From NCBI GenBank assembly GCA_021307315.1, contig JAJSPD010000054.1:62001-126000 (forward strand): a stretch of 64,000 nt of DNA. The letters run 5' to 3'. A program made the translations under genes and the position numbers. Positions 46,068 through 58,077 of this stretch are shown here, one piece after another. A model generated the notes under the pieces. It ran no database searches and was not told the DNA's origin. It saw nothing but the letters and a program-made list of their open reading frames with translations. The stretch is from Bisporella sp. PMI_857. Lineage: Eukaryota > Ascomycota > Leotiomycetes > Helotiales > Helotiaceae. Numbering within the stretch: position 1 is the stretch's first letter; each line of letters begins with the position of its first letter.

Positions 46068-47891
46068 GGAGGAAGTGAAGTGTAATTTTAATGTAATAAT
46101 ACACCCATTGTATTTGTACAGAGACAATCTCAATTGTGGTAAAGCCGCGAGGTATTATGGTGCTGGTGTCGGTATGGATATGAGCTTAGGAGGGTTAGTG
46201 ATTATGGTAGAATCTCCAGTGTCATTGATGTTGTAGCTCAAGTTGAGCATAGTTTCTGGGACTCTTGTGAAGATTGCAGGTGTGGTTCTGGTAGTCTGGG
46301 TCCTACACCGATGGTGCTTCCATTTTAGGCATGTTGTGCCTCCCTCTGTCAAGTTCGTCAGTGCGGTGGTGTTAGCAGAATAATTCCAGCTCGGATGAAA
46401 TGTCGGTATCGCCGCGTGATTTGAGGTGTTACAAGTAATGCTCAGCGTGGAACTCGGTTTCTCGTCAAATGGTGGCAACTACGTTCATTAGCCCCCTTAT
46501 AATTACTTTCTCAGGACAGATCCACAAAGGCTTGCAGTATGAGAGCGACTGGAGGTTTGAAAGGCCCTCGACCCTTCATAACCTCAAGTCTTATTACCGG
46601 TTAACCTCGTCTTCCTCTCCTTCTTCGTCTCGTAAGGAATCGGCCAGCACCAGACCGCCCATGGCGTCGCTCGCTGATTTGCTGGATAGCCTAGCCCATC
46701 CCAAGGCCGTGTGTCGTTGGAAATTTCTCTTGCGTCGTAGTTTGCGTACCTGTAGCGACGGAACTCGATATCAATCCAGCTCTGTGAACATCAACTCTCT
46801 GTCTCGCTTGTACCTCATAATTGGAAAAGTCATGAAGAAAGGTAGCTTACAGGTCTACAAAGACCGTCCTTGCAGCAGTGGCTACGCAGGATGGCATTGG
46901 TATATGGACACTCGGTGTAGAGTGTGGGCAAGCTGCCGTTGCTATTGATGTAGTGCCATGTTATATTCCGTGCGGAGCAGGCATCGGTCCAGTGGTAGGA
47001 ATTGTAGTTGTATGTTGTGAGATAGTTGCCCATGACAAAAACATGCAGATTGTGTCAACAAAGCTAGAGGTCTACTATTTGTGTGTTAATGAGTATATTT
47101 GTTTTGTTAGACAATATTTTAGAAAGGTAGTGATGCGCTGCCCGCTTGTTCTTTCTTCCTTTGACTTCCTGCTCATAAAATGTAATTGCATTATGTTTTG
47201 CATACGCCTTTATTACAACTGAATTCTCGCTCTATGCTGATGGTTAGTGTTATTGTTGATGATTGGTGTCGAGAGTCTTGTATAGCTTTTACCTTTGCGT
47301 TTAAAAGACAAAAAACCACATGAACCATCGTCAGCCGCTCCTAGCTGAATTATTTCAGTACGTATAAAGTGCCATTGCCTAGAAAGATAGGCCAATGACA
47401 TTACTTCCTGTACAAAAGAAGTAAACGGACATGGAGCACCACCTTGGCACTGTGTTGTTACACTCAAGTTCTGAAAGATATGCTTATTTCATTTTATAAT
47501 CTTGATTCGATGAGAGAGATTGGTCATCCAAGAACAGGGTCAAGAGCTCTTCTCAACTGCATCATTGCTCCCGCTATCAGTAGTTGGCCAGGACGGACTA
47601 GTCCAGCTTAGTTTTGGGAGGGAGAGAGGCAAGGTCCCTACTATTAAGCGATGCGCTAAGGCTGCTCAGCTTTCATCAAAATCATCAACAGCAAACTATT
47701 AAAGCAGCATCTCAAGGGAAGTTCTTTCTAATGCTAGATTTGTTCCGCGGTCTTGTTTTATAGGATAATCTCTCTTTAAATGGGATACTGATGTACTATA
47801 CGCTAGATATCGTTCCCTTCAAGATTGAACAGCACCGCCATTCGGCTACGAGCTCTCCCCTAACATCTTCGGGACTTAGAAGTCTAGGTAT
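46068..47891. other. Region with doubtful secreted-protein fragments
   Basis: About 1.8 kb between the DUF1279 gene and the DUF4360 gene. It contains the minus-strand fragments described separately (46155-47033) and an 84-codon minus-strand frame at 47213-47467 with CQGGAPCPF. Neither makes a complete convincing gene. Confidence 0.4.
46155..47033 (-). pseudogene. Possible decayed secreted Cys/Asn-rich protein
   Basis: Two minus-strand open segments look like parts of one gene. The 5' segment (46855-47033) contains DACSARNITWHYINSNGSL and CPYTNAILRSHCCKDGLCRP, ending at a possible GTAAGC donor. The 3' segment (46155-46478) contains PSSTLSITCNTSNHAAIPTF, many N-x-T/S glycosylation sites and a run of Thr. 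The pattern recalls fungal extracellular proteins with CC..GLC motifs followed by a glycosylated stretch. I could not connect the segments through a consistent frame, so decay or misreading are both possible. Confidence 0.3.
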
Positions 47892-48680
47892 TCAGCACTT
47901 CCGCCATGCCAAAGCTATAGTTGCACCAAATCTTCCATCGATAGAGTCTGCAGCAATACTTCCTAGAGCAGTCTCTGAGGAACCCTCGACAGCCACCTCA
48001 GCTATAATATTTAAGTCAGATGTACCTCCACACGCAGACCAAACGGCAGTATCGAGAGATATGGAGTCAGAACGGGTGTAACTTGAGTCGACTGGGCCCG
48101 CGAAAGTCGATTGCTTCGTGATTGATGGACCTGAGAGGGTGTTAAATGGACAATACCATTCATGTATTGTGGGTAAGAAGGAATCAACTACCTCCAGCAA
48201 GAGAATAGGTATTGGCTTGTGTTGCGGTAACACCTGCATCAAGCCCAACGTAGCCTCTAGTGCCTACATCCACAACAGTATACTGAACACCATCCGGAAG
48301 TTGCAAGGAAAGATTAAGCTGGCAGCTCTTCGTCTTTTCTGTTGCAGGTTCACCATTTCCAGCTATTGGAATATCAGTACCAACTGCATCATACATTTAT
48401 ATCCCTTACTTTGTGCTACAAGATACGCGAAGACAAACGTGAAGCTTTATGCTGTGAGCTCTGGCTGCCTGCTGTAATGGATGGTTACGCACGAATCGCC
48501 TAGAGAGTACTCCCCAACTGTGCCCAACGGACATCCATCTCCGGTATAAGATACAGAGCTGACTACCAATTGTGCCACCGAGGAAGCGATGGTACTGCGA
48601 TCAGCGTTGGCATCAAGAGGTGCGGCAATGCTGATTGCATTGAGGTAGACGTTCAATATTGTGAGGAAGTAAGCTTTCAT
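47892..48680 (-). CDS. DUF4360 secreted protein
   Basis: Four exons (48493-48680, 48410-48444, 48192-48362, 47892-48130) encode 210 aa. The start MKAYFLTILNVYLNAISIAA is a signal peptide. The mature part follows the DUF4360 order: SVSYTGDGCPLGTVGEYSLG, a short beta strand FTFVFAYLVAQ, KSCQLNLSLQLPDGVQYTVV, GYVGLDAGVTATQANTYSLA, then FAGPVDSSYTRSDSISLDTA, VWSACGG and the final IALAWRKC. Four Cys sit at family positions (GCP, SCQL, SACGG, final C). Exon 2 is only 35 nt. Members are small secreted fungal proteins of unknown function, sometimes host-interaction candidates. Confidence 0.85.
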
Positions 48681-50104
48681 GATGATGGCGATGAATCAAA
48701 GTCTTCAACTACGAAGATTCAGAGACCGGAAAGAATGAGCATTCCAGATAAACAGCATGTAGCTTTTGCTTTTTTATATATAGTTTTTCAGGTGGCTTCA
48801 TGCATTTGCCAACAGACGATGCAACTCTAGATACAACCGGAGGTTATTGTAATGTGTTGGTTTTATCACCTACGAGACGTAGTTGATCCGTGGCAACATT
48901 TCTGATTGTGGCCCAATCTATCAAAATTATGGAACAGATGGAGGAAGCTTCCGAATCACCCGCTTTTCTGCGGAATATATGGTTGCACAGGCTCCGAGCT
49001 GCACATTTCCAGCTCCATCGAATGATTGCTCAAAGAATCGCGCGGAGGCTATGTGGTGAACAGGGGCATTACTACGCGTCAAAAAGCAGGCGACACAAAG
49101 CGGAAGAGGAGTGAAAGCATGCCTTCTCAAGCATTCTGTAAGTGAAAGCAGTAATGCGGTGAATATGCTTGATATATGGCTAAAAGCCGGAAGAATCCTC
49201 AATGTATATTATTGCCCACAGAAACCATTTTTAGAACTCCAGCCTTTGAGCGAATATAAACCCAGTTACTATTTATACCTATCAATAAACTTGGGTCTCG
49301 TTTGGATCCGATAGCATGACTTGCTTCGAGAAAGACATTGACTGACTCCGTTGCTGAGCTTGCGCTGTCTCCTTTAGTTCCCCACTTTCTTATCGCTTGG
49401 ATCACGTGAAATTGCACCGAGGGGTGAGTGTTTCTGTGCTTCATAATTGCAGTGGGAGACTTAACAATCATCTCTGTTCTTCTCGTTGATCTTCGGTATT
49501 CATATTGGCGTGACTCCTCTCGATTCTCCTTCGTCTCCGGTAGTCATCATGGCTTTTTTCCCCATCGGCACATATTTGACGAATCTGGACATTTGGTTGT
49601 GGGGTTTTATCAAGACCAATTTCCCAAAACCCTGGCATCCCAATGCACCGGAGTCGAGATTGGTGACGGGTAAGCGCTTTGGCCGCTCCGGGACACTTGC
49701 ACTTCTGCACACCTGTGTCTTTACGGCAACCCCTTTAAACCACCTCACCTCAGGTACCGTTTTGGAGTGCCAGCGGTCTAACAATAATAATTGCTTCATT
49801 TTTGCTCGCCCTCACACACACACTCACACACACTCCTTACTTCTGGACGTGTCAAAAGCTCTGTCATGATCCAATAAAACTTTGATTCTCAGCTAATTAA
49901 CCTTCTCTTCTTCTACAAAACTTGACAGCGCTACTTCATCCCTAGGCGCCTTTAGTCAAACCTTCCTCAACTGCCGACGGGGCAGAAAAAAAACAAGGAC
50001 CAGGAACCACCATACATCACAATATTCAAAGCAAATTTTGAGGCCGAGGGATACTGAGGATATGAGAATATAAGGATAATCCAGGTAGAATATTGTGCGG
50101 CGCG
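48681..50104. other. Intergenic with small unsupported frame and CA repeat
   Basis: About 1.4 kb. A plus-strand frame from 49549 (MAFFPIGTYLTNLDIWLWGF) runs to 49869 and has a possible GTAAGC donor after 49669. It could be a small gene or an upstream exon/uORF of the DHHC gene, with weak support. A CA-rich repeat lies near 49812-49834. Confidence 0.4.
49812..49834. repeat. (CA)n microsatellite
   Basis: CA dinucleotide tract interrupted by CT, about 270 bp upstream of the erf2 start. Confidence 0.8.
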
Positions 50105-52168
50105 ATGACATCTCGAACTGTGATGACACAATCCCCGGATGCCGAAAGCTTTCCAAGTCCCCATGCTACACATTCGGAGGCGGGTGATGCTGCAAGCATA
50201 TTGTCTTCGCGGATGACCGATATAGCCTCAGATGATGGAGGAGAGTATGCGCAAGACCGTCATGCCGGCGCGCCCCCGTTATCCAATCCACGGCGCAGTG
50301 TTCAAACGGCGACGGGCTCGGTCTCACGGCCTAATACTGGGGTGACTGGAGCTTCGTCGCAGCGAGGCGCGTGGTCCCAAGCACCATCATCTCGACGTGG
50401 TTTTATGTCTGGACACAGCACCCAACGAGGGAGCAGCATATCGAACACTACGAATGGTCGGCCGCAGAGCTCTGCGAGTCGTTCCCATGTGCCTTCCCTA
50501 ACGTCTCACGCCTTCTTCCGGCCTATGAGCTCCCAACGGCTACAAGCACAGCGGGGGGCTTCCAGGCCTAATGTAATACAACCAGGCCTGAGCGAGGATG
50601 GTTCTATGGATGATAGTGGTGCGGTAAGGCATAGTGTCAACTCCAACCAGACTGCGAGACAGGATCAGAGCACAGTTGAGGATGGAGAAGGGCGCCCACC
50701 TCCCTCCCGAGGAACTGAGTTCACAGAGCGGGAGACCATGGACCGAGTGACGGCAAATACAAGCCCTACGCAAGGTCACCATCCTGCTGGAAGTCTTACG
50801 GAAAGTGTGCGGCCTCTACAGCGCGGTAATGCCAATGCGAAGGGATTAAGCGTTAATATAGACAAGAGTTATAAATCAGGGATACCTACAGCGACTAAAT
50901 CCCCACATTCCTTCCGGTCCAGCTTCTTATTACCCAGTCGGGGTGATAATGCGCCAAACAGCCCCAACCGAAGCACGCACGGAAGGGAGAAATTATCTTC
51001 TATCGCTTCGTCACCTGGAATGACGCCGACGGATGCAGCTCAAACTGATCCCATGGCGAAAGCAAAGGCAAAGGCAGTAAAGAACCTTGGAACCAATTCT
51101 GACTATTTCCAAGGGAATACTTGCTTTTGGCTGGGTGGGCGATATCAGAATGCGCAGGATAGACCTGTAAATATCGCTACTTTCCTCCTGGTGTTGACCC
51201 CAGGAGTTCTGTTCTTCATATTTTCCGCCTCATGGTTGTGGCACAACGTCTCGCCAGCGATACCCATTGCATTTGGCTACCTATACTATATCTGCTTGTC
51301 TTCATTCATCCATGGATCGTTCTCTGATCCAGGAGTAAGTACATTTATAGATAATTTGTGCTCCGTTTACTAACTTTCCAAGATTCTACCTCGAAATGTT
51401 CATCCAATGCCTCCTCCTGACGAGGACGAGGATCCCCTCAGACTAGCACCACCGACCAATGACTGGGTTATGATCAAATCTGCCAAGTCAGCTACTGCTG
51501 CCATGGATGTACCAACGAAGTACTGCAAAACCTGCAACATCTGGCGACCACTACGTGGTCATCATTGTCGAATTTGCGATAACTGCGTCGAGACTCAAGA
51601 CCACCACTGCGTCTGGCTGAATAACTGTATTGGCCGACGGAACTATCGCTATTTCTTCACCTTCGTGACAACTGGCTCGCTCGTTGGCATTTTCCTGATA
51701 GGAGCTAGCATCGGCCAAGTTATCGCCTACAAAGATCAACAACATATTTCTATGGGGGCAGCTATTAAGCACTTCCCTGTTCCTTTTGCTATGTTCATAT
51801 ATGGAATCCTTGCCACTCCTTATGTGTTCATGTTGTCAGTTTATCATCTGTTCCTTATGGCTAGAGGTGAAACGACTAGAGAATATCTGAATTCTCACAA
51901 ATTCTTGAAGAAAGACCGCCATAGACCTTTCACACAAGGAAATATATTCACAAACTGGGTGGTGGTGCTTTGCCGGCCGAGACCACCTACGTACTTGAGG
52001 TTCAAGTATCCATATGAAGAGGGTGATCAGCGTTTCGGAGAAAAAAGAGATGCACAACGTGCCGCCACCCCTAGGAAGGCGGTTCAAACTGGGGCTGGCG
52101 CATCGGACGGTATAGAAATGCAGAATAGAGGATTTGAAGGTCCTTCTACAATGCGACATAATAACTAA
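50105..52168 (+). CDS. erf2: DHHC palmitoyltransferase Erf2
   Basis: Two exons (50105-51334 and 51383-52168) encode 671 aa. The start MTSRTVMTQSPDAES was preferred over an in-frame ATG four codons upstream. The first 320 residues are a disordered Ser/Arg/Pro-rich extension. Next are two membrane helices, the DPGILPRNVHP motif, and the Cys-rich domain YCKTCNIWRPLRGHHCRICD with the catalytic DHHC at about residues 483-486 followed by VWLNNCIGRRNYRYF. Two more helices and a TTREYLN (TTxE) motif follow. Erf2, with its partner Erf4, S-palmitoylates Ras and similar proteins at the ER/Golgi. The long N-terminal extension is usual in filamentous fungi. Confidence 0.93.
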
Positions 52169-54946
52169 ACTTGATTGTTTTGGGCAATCACGGACACTTT
52201 TGCTACTTTGTGGCTTGGATTTAGCGTTTCCTGTCAATTTTCTTTTGCTCCAGCGTACAACTCTTCTTTTGATCAATGCGGCTTGGGTAGCGTGTGGTTA
52301 TATCATCCAAGTAGTTGGCTTGGCAGCTCTTTTTTATGTAACATACTGTGAGGGAGGATATCCTGGAGGGAGGCAAGGAAGGGTTGGCTCGGATGGAGGG
52401 ATTGTAGTATAATGGACGGTAGCTGGAAGGGCATTGGAACTGTTTCTGTCCAGAATATATACTTGGTTAGAGCTCATTAGAGCTCATTAGAGCTAATAAG
52501 ACGCCTGGAGCTGTATGGAACTCCTTGATGCATAACTCTTTGGACTATAATGTGTGAGCCTTATTGCTTTATTCTTTTCAAAGTAAGGAATATGTGTATG
52601 CATTAACTGGCCCCGCGAGAACTTTGAAGCTCGGCTCTTGTTGTGCTAACCTATCTAAAGCCCAGTAGTTGATGAGGACTTGAAAAGATGAAAGTATCTG
52701 GATCAGTGATCGGCCTAGGCAAGATCTGGCTTTTCGCCCCTCTGTAACTTCGCTGTGGTGACTTGTTGGAAGAGCCTAAATAATTTCTATATGCGGACAC
52801 CTTGGGAAGTAGGGCATCTATCTGATCACCGTCCTATCTTGCAAAGAGGTGTAGTTCTGTATTTTCTCGAACATATGTGACTATAAAGTGATGCTAATCC
52901 TCTGCGGACATTGAATGTATTATGTGCGGACAGACATGGTAGGGATTGTGGAATGTATTGCTCTCTCCTCCGACATGGTGCCAGGCGGGGGAGCGCTACA
53001 GGACGGTTGATATGGTATCCACTACTGGTATAGTATATCATGAACAGGAATGGCCCAAGAAACTCATATAGGGAGTTAGTGGTCGGGTTGGTCAACCAAA
53101 CCATCTACTGAAAGTTTAACTTAGGACCAACACAAGTTTGAGGTTCATATAAGATTTAGGATGGAATAGAGTATTATAGAATATTCACTCTGGAGAGTTC
53201 TCTTGGACAAAGCAGGCTTGGACTTATGCAGTGGGAAGCTGGGTTCGAAAGGCAGAGCTGGGGAGCATGAGATCCCCAGCAGACATATCATATAGCAGAG
53301 ACTCGCTACGAAACATGAACTTTCCTTATCTCGTTCTATCAAGCAGCATTGGTTCTCTTTGTTTCCCTTTCCTAATGGTTCAGGTCCAGTTGCTGTTTTC
53401 ATAAACTATTATGTGCTATGCCCAAATAGTGCACTCAACCTGCATTGTGAATAGAATGGAGGAAGAGATGTATTTTGTGTATCTCGACAATCCGAGACGT
53501 TATTTAAAGTATGATGTTCAAAAGAGATAATTAGTTCAGGTCTCGTTGCCCGTTGACTGTTCTAGGGAGACCCCACCCTGCAGCCACGAGGTGTAAGAGC
53601 CTACATGAGGATTATGGTGAGATCCATCAGCATCACTATATACTCGGGAAAAACTCATGAATAGGGCTTGACCATATATGGAGTATCTCTAGGCTCTGAT
53701 TAATGTATGCCAAAAATTCTTTTCATACTTCAATTGAAGTCTATAGATAGCCGAAATGTGTATACTGTTGAACTGTATGGGATGTAGACGAGGCCGCTAT
53801 GCCGCTTTGACTATAGAAAGGAAACATGTTAATTGAAATCGCGTACAAAATATTATTGATATACCGTCTTTAAGAATCAAGAATTTGGCATCCGTGCAAA
53901 TAATCCAGCGTCAGGACATCGAATGCCTAAATTTGTTGAAGTGTTTACAATTATATGGACGGATGGGAGCGATATTAACAAAATGCGAATTGCAGCACAC
54001 AACATCGAACAGCTGGCAACAGTACTGCCTCCTCTCTCCCACTCTGAAAGGCATCATACAATCGTACTAATGATATAAAGTGGAATGCCGTTGTGGTACC
54101 CCATATCTCCTATCCCTAAAGTCGTGAATCTATGGGCCGCAAACTGGGGCCTGAGTTGCACAATAGCAGCAACCATTTTCATATGAGTGATTAATTAATA
54201 AAACCAAGACGTAAACAAAAAGCACATAAAGAAGCTGGATGGATAACTCGTATAAATCTCTTGATTGCTCTTGTCTGAGCTTCTATCTTAGAACTTAATC
54301 TAGGCTGTTATCAGCTTACACATCAGTTAGTGCATGAATGCGTGAGAGAACACTTCAAAGAGTTCTCGCTTGACTATCGTGCCTACTCTTCTACTCCGTA
54401 CCATAAGCGGCACATCTCGCTCCTGATTTCGAAGGACCAATTTTGATTCACGTACTTTCTCGCTCCCCTCTTCTCTCATCTCTCACTTCCACACTTTGAA
54501 CATATCCCCCAAACTCAACCATCAGCTTAATTTATTTCCTGACATCCTTGGTCAGCACCTGGCAATACTCATTCTGCAACCTATTTGCATACCTACTGCA
54601 AATTGGAAGTTCCTGATTGGCGACCAGGGGGCCGTGTTTACCTCCAATTCCAGCCACCCTTTTACGTTCCATCTTCTGCAAACCCAATTTCCCCGCAACC
54701 ACAACCACGCAAACAACACCTTCGCATTCAAAGACAGCGGTTCCTTGACTGCAATTGCAGCTTATCTTTCTTGTATTTGGTGCCATAGCAAACGCTTAAG
54801 CACTGAAGTGTGGACGGGAAGCTTAGTCCGCAATATTAGAACCCACTAGACTAATCCTTGCAACTTACCCGCCTCGCGTTCGTTACCTTCGACCACATCT
54901 CGCAGCATCTATCAACATATCGACGCGACATTAGAACATTTTGATA
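52169..54946. other. Long intergenic stretch without recognised genes
   Basis: About 2.8 kb. It contains three copies of a 10-bp repeat near 52468-52500. Downstream, from about 54.3 kb, the sequence becomes C/T-rich and likely holds the promoter/5' UTR of the SET-domain gene. A 117-codon frame at 54496-54849 lies in that leader and is unsupported. Confidence 0.5.
52468..52500. repeat. Tandem 10-bp repeat (AGCTCATTAG)
   Basis: Two exact copies and a partial third of AGCTCATTAG in the 3' region of erf2. Confidence 0.85.
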
Positions 54947-57399
54947 ATGTTCGAGGCTCTACTTGATAGGGTAGAGGCTATGCCTGAAGATATGAGCGCC
55001 GCTGAAGTGATGCGAGCTCCGTCTGCAGATTCCGGCCAGGGCTCGATCGTGGTCGACGACTTTGATGGCCCCTTCTCCAACGCGCAGTCTTCGTCTTCTA
55101 CGCCTCCAACCAGTCACGGTGACAGTGCTAGCATATCTTCTGCCTCGCTGAAGCTTGATGAACCTTCTACAGGCTCAAACATTGATTCGGGCAGACGCAG
55201 TGGGCGAAATCGCGACAGCATCACTACCTATAATATCAAAGTCCTTGCCGGAACGGCCATCCACGCACCCAAAAAGTACTCCAAAATAGGCGATGGAGAA
55301 GTTGAGACGCGTCGCCGAACAATATCTGGCGATACACTGGTTGACGGTCTGGCGTCGGTAAATGCCTCGACTGAGACTGTTCAAGAGGACGCGCGGAAAC
55401 TTGTTAGTGCAGGAATTGATGCTTTGGATTTAAATTGGTCTGTAAAGAAATTACCAAAATCACGCAGTCAGCTCGAGCTACGCGGAAGCCCGAAGCGAAA
55501 CCAGAATGCCAAGCAGAAAGACCTTGATCGACGAAAGTCTGCACGCTCGACGGGTGAGAAGATTGAAATTCTTACCGGCAAACTTGCCTCGGGGAAGAGA
55601 AAGCTTGACGATGGACTTTCGAGAGCGACGCGTGAGCTCCGCCGATTGGCTGACACACCAGAGTTCGCCAAAATCGACATGAAACCTGTTATACATGAAG
55701 TTTGGAGCAATGGAAAGTTGGTCGTGGAAGAGCCACCAGCCAAGAGGAGAAAGAGAGAAGCTGCAGAGGCGGCAGCGGCGGCTAAGGCAAAGGAAGAGGC
55801 AGAGAAGGCGGAGGCATTGAAGATCGCAGAGGCTGCCTCTGCGAAGGAGAGACCTAACCAAAAGAAGAGAAAAATTTGGCTCACCAAGGGATTATATGCT
55901 GGACAACAGACAATGTCACTTGACTGGTTTAAGGACTGGCCTGGAGCTGAGAAAAAGAAGCTGCAGGAAATGGCACCCTACAAGCCAAATGGTGCTCTTC
56001 CGCTTCCAATGTGGCATGGTCAACGATTACTGCATGTTGGGAGACACTTCAAACTACCATTCGATGTCTGCTCGCCATTGCCTCCGGGCCAACCGAAGCC
56101 AGATGAATGGAAAAAGACATCAACAAGTAGGTTTGATTTTTCAATATATTACACCTTTCTGACAAATCTATAGATCGATTTATTGGTGAAGCCGGAGCTT
56201 TGTGGAAGAAGACCAAACTCTTTGACAGCTTTTCTTCTAAGTGTGTCTGCACTCCCGAGGGAGGATGTGATGTCGATTGCCAGAACAGAATTATGTTATA
56301 CGAATGTGATGACACGAATTGCGGTGCTGGTCGTGGACATTGCACCAACAGAGCATTTGCTGATCTTGCCGAGCGTCGTAAAGGCGGCGGCAAGTATAGA
56401 ATTGGTGTGGAAGTAATCAAAACCCTTGACCGCGGCTACGGAGTTCGTAGTAATCGCTGCTTCGAGCCACATCAAATTATTGTCGAATATACGGGAGAGA
56501 TCATCACCGAGGATGAGTGTGATCGACGCATGAACGAGGAATATAAAGATAATGAGGTTAGTTTCTCCATAATAATAATCGTTTCTTTTGCTGATAGCTT
56601 CGGTCAGTGCTATTATCTGATGTCGTTTGATCAAAACATGATCATAGATGCTACAAAAGGCAGTATTGCACGATTTGTCAATCACTCCTGCAAACCCAAC
56701 AGCCGAATGGTCAAGTGGATTGTTGGGGGCAAGCCGCGTATGGCACTATTCGCAGGTGATAATCCAATAATGTCGGGCGATGAGCTTACTTATGATTACA
56801 ATTTTGATCCATTCTCGGCCAAGAACGTTCAGGAGTGCCGCTGTGGCAGCGACAATTGCCGTGGTGTTTTAGGCCCGAAACCGAAAGATCCAAAACCTAT
56901 CAAAGAGGCCATTAAGGATACGGTCAAAGGCGCTGGCAAAGCCGTTAAGAGAAAAATTAGTCAGATGCTAGGTGGAGAGGATGATTCTGATGTCAAGAGT
57001 CCAAAGAAAAGAAAGATCAAGGAAGCAAAGGGTATCAAGAGATCGGCTTCTTCCGCAAGCCTTGCCATTTCCAAAGGCGCAAACGCCGTTAGACGAACTG
57101 TCCTCAACGCTCGGCAAGCCGTCACTTCCAAGAAGGGCAGTCCTACCACGAAAAACATTGTAAAGGCCAGCTCTCTGAAATATAGTGGACGCCAGGTCAG
57201 AGCTACTCCCAAGAAGTCGAGCTTGATTAGTAATAGCCCTCGAAGCCAGAAGAGCATTATTAGCAAGAAGGGCGGGAGTGTGACCAAGAACATTGTCAGA
57301 AAGACCTATGGGAGAAAATCCGGCCCAAGACTTCAAGCTGCGAGCGAAAGTACAATTCGGGTAGTCTCTACTCCGGAACCGGAGGAGTCTGATCAGTAG
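54947..57399 (+). CDS. ash1: Ash1-type SET-domain histone H3K36 methyltransferase
   Basis: Three exons (54947-56126, 56174-56556, 56608-57399) encode 784 aa starting MFEALLDRVEAMPED. A basic, Ser-rich N-terminus with an Ala/Lys/Glu helix (about residues 265-305) precedes the AWS domain from Cys 417 (CVCTPEGGCDVDCQNR, then CDDTNCGAGRGHCTNR). The SET domain has GYGVRS, YTGEIITEDEC, NHSC at about 546-549 and TYDYNF at 582-587. The post-SET motif CRCGSDNCRG begins at about 598. The AWS-SET-post-SET order places it in the Set2/Ash1/NSD group. Absence of WW and SRI domains favours Ash1, which in Neurospora marks H3K36 in silent facultative heterochromatin. The C-terminus is a Lys-rich tail with internal repeats. 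The 51-nt second intron is stop-free. Confidence 0.88.
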
Positions 57400-58077
57400 A
57401 AAAGTGATATAATATAGGTGCTGAACATGTTATTGGTTTTATTAGTCCAAAGGTGGGAATTGGCTTTCGCTTGCTTGGAGTAACTGGCGCAAGTTTTGCT
57501 TCAGCATGGCTTGTCTTCAACAGGCGGATCTGTCTATGTATGATTATCTACTTAATTGCACTCTGGAGGAGTGCCCATGCCTATTTGAATCAACATTATC
57601 TGGTCGAAATCTCCGAATGCTTGTAAAATACAACCGTGATCAGTTTACATCTGGACATCTAGAGATGAGTAGTAGGCACTCTCGCCTCATCATAATATAA
57701 TACTAAGAGTTGGAGAAATTTGACCCGATCAAAAGCCACTGTCAATGTTCTAATTTGCAAGTTTATAAGTATGGTTCCGACAGAGTACGAGGATTGAGTC
57801 GGCTCGGGTAGTCAAAAGGGGGCCGGGTCGGATATTCCCATTTCGGGTGATTGAAATCTTCCTTGGCATTTTTTTTGGAACCACGAAATTTAGTACAGAA
57901 ACTGGCGTGTCATTCGGACTCACCAAAGTTATCCATTCTATCCTTCTGCACGGCATTTTAATACATTCTGACTATCATTCATTTTTCGGATGGCTTGAGA
58001 CCCCACACAACTTCATCTATATTTATTTAATTGACATTCGAAATCAGGGGATCCTTAGGTTCCCTGCAATCTCCTTC
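57400..58077. other. Intergenic, no gene recognised
   Basis: 678 bp between ash1 and rim2 on the same strand. Short open frames only. Confidence 0.5.

Noticed and set aside
55468..55887. 139-codon minus-strand hydrophobic open frame
   Set aside because: Antisense of the Ala/Lys/Glu helix of Ash1; false membrane-like composition.
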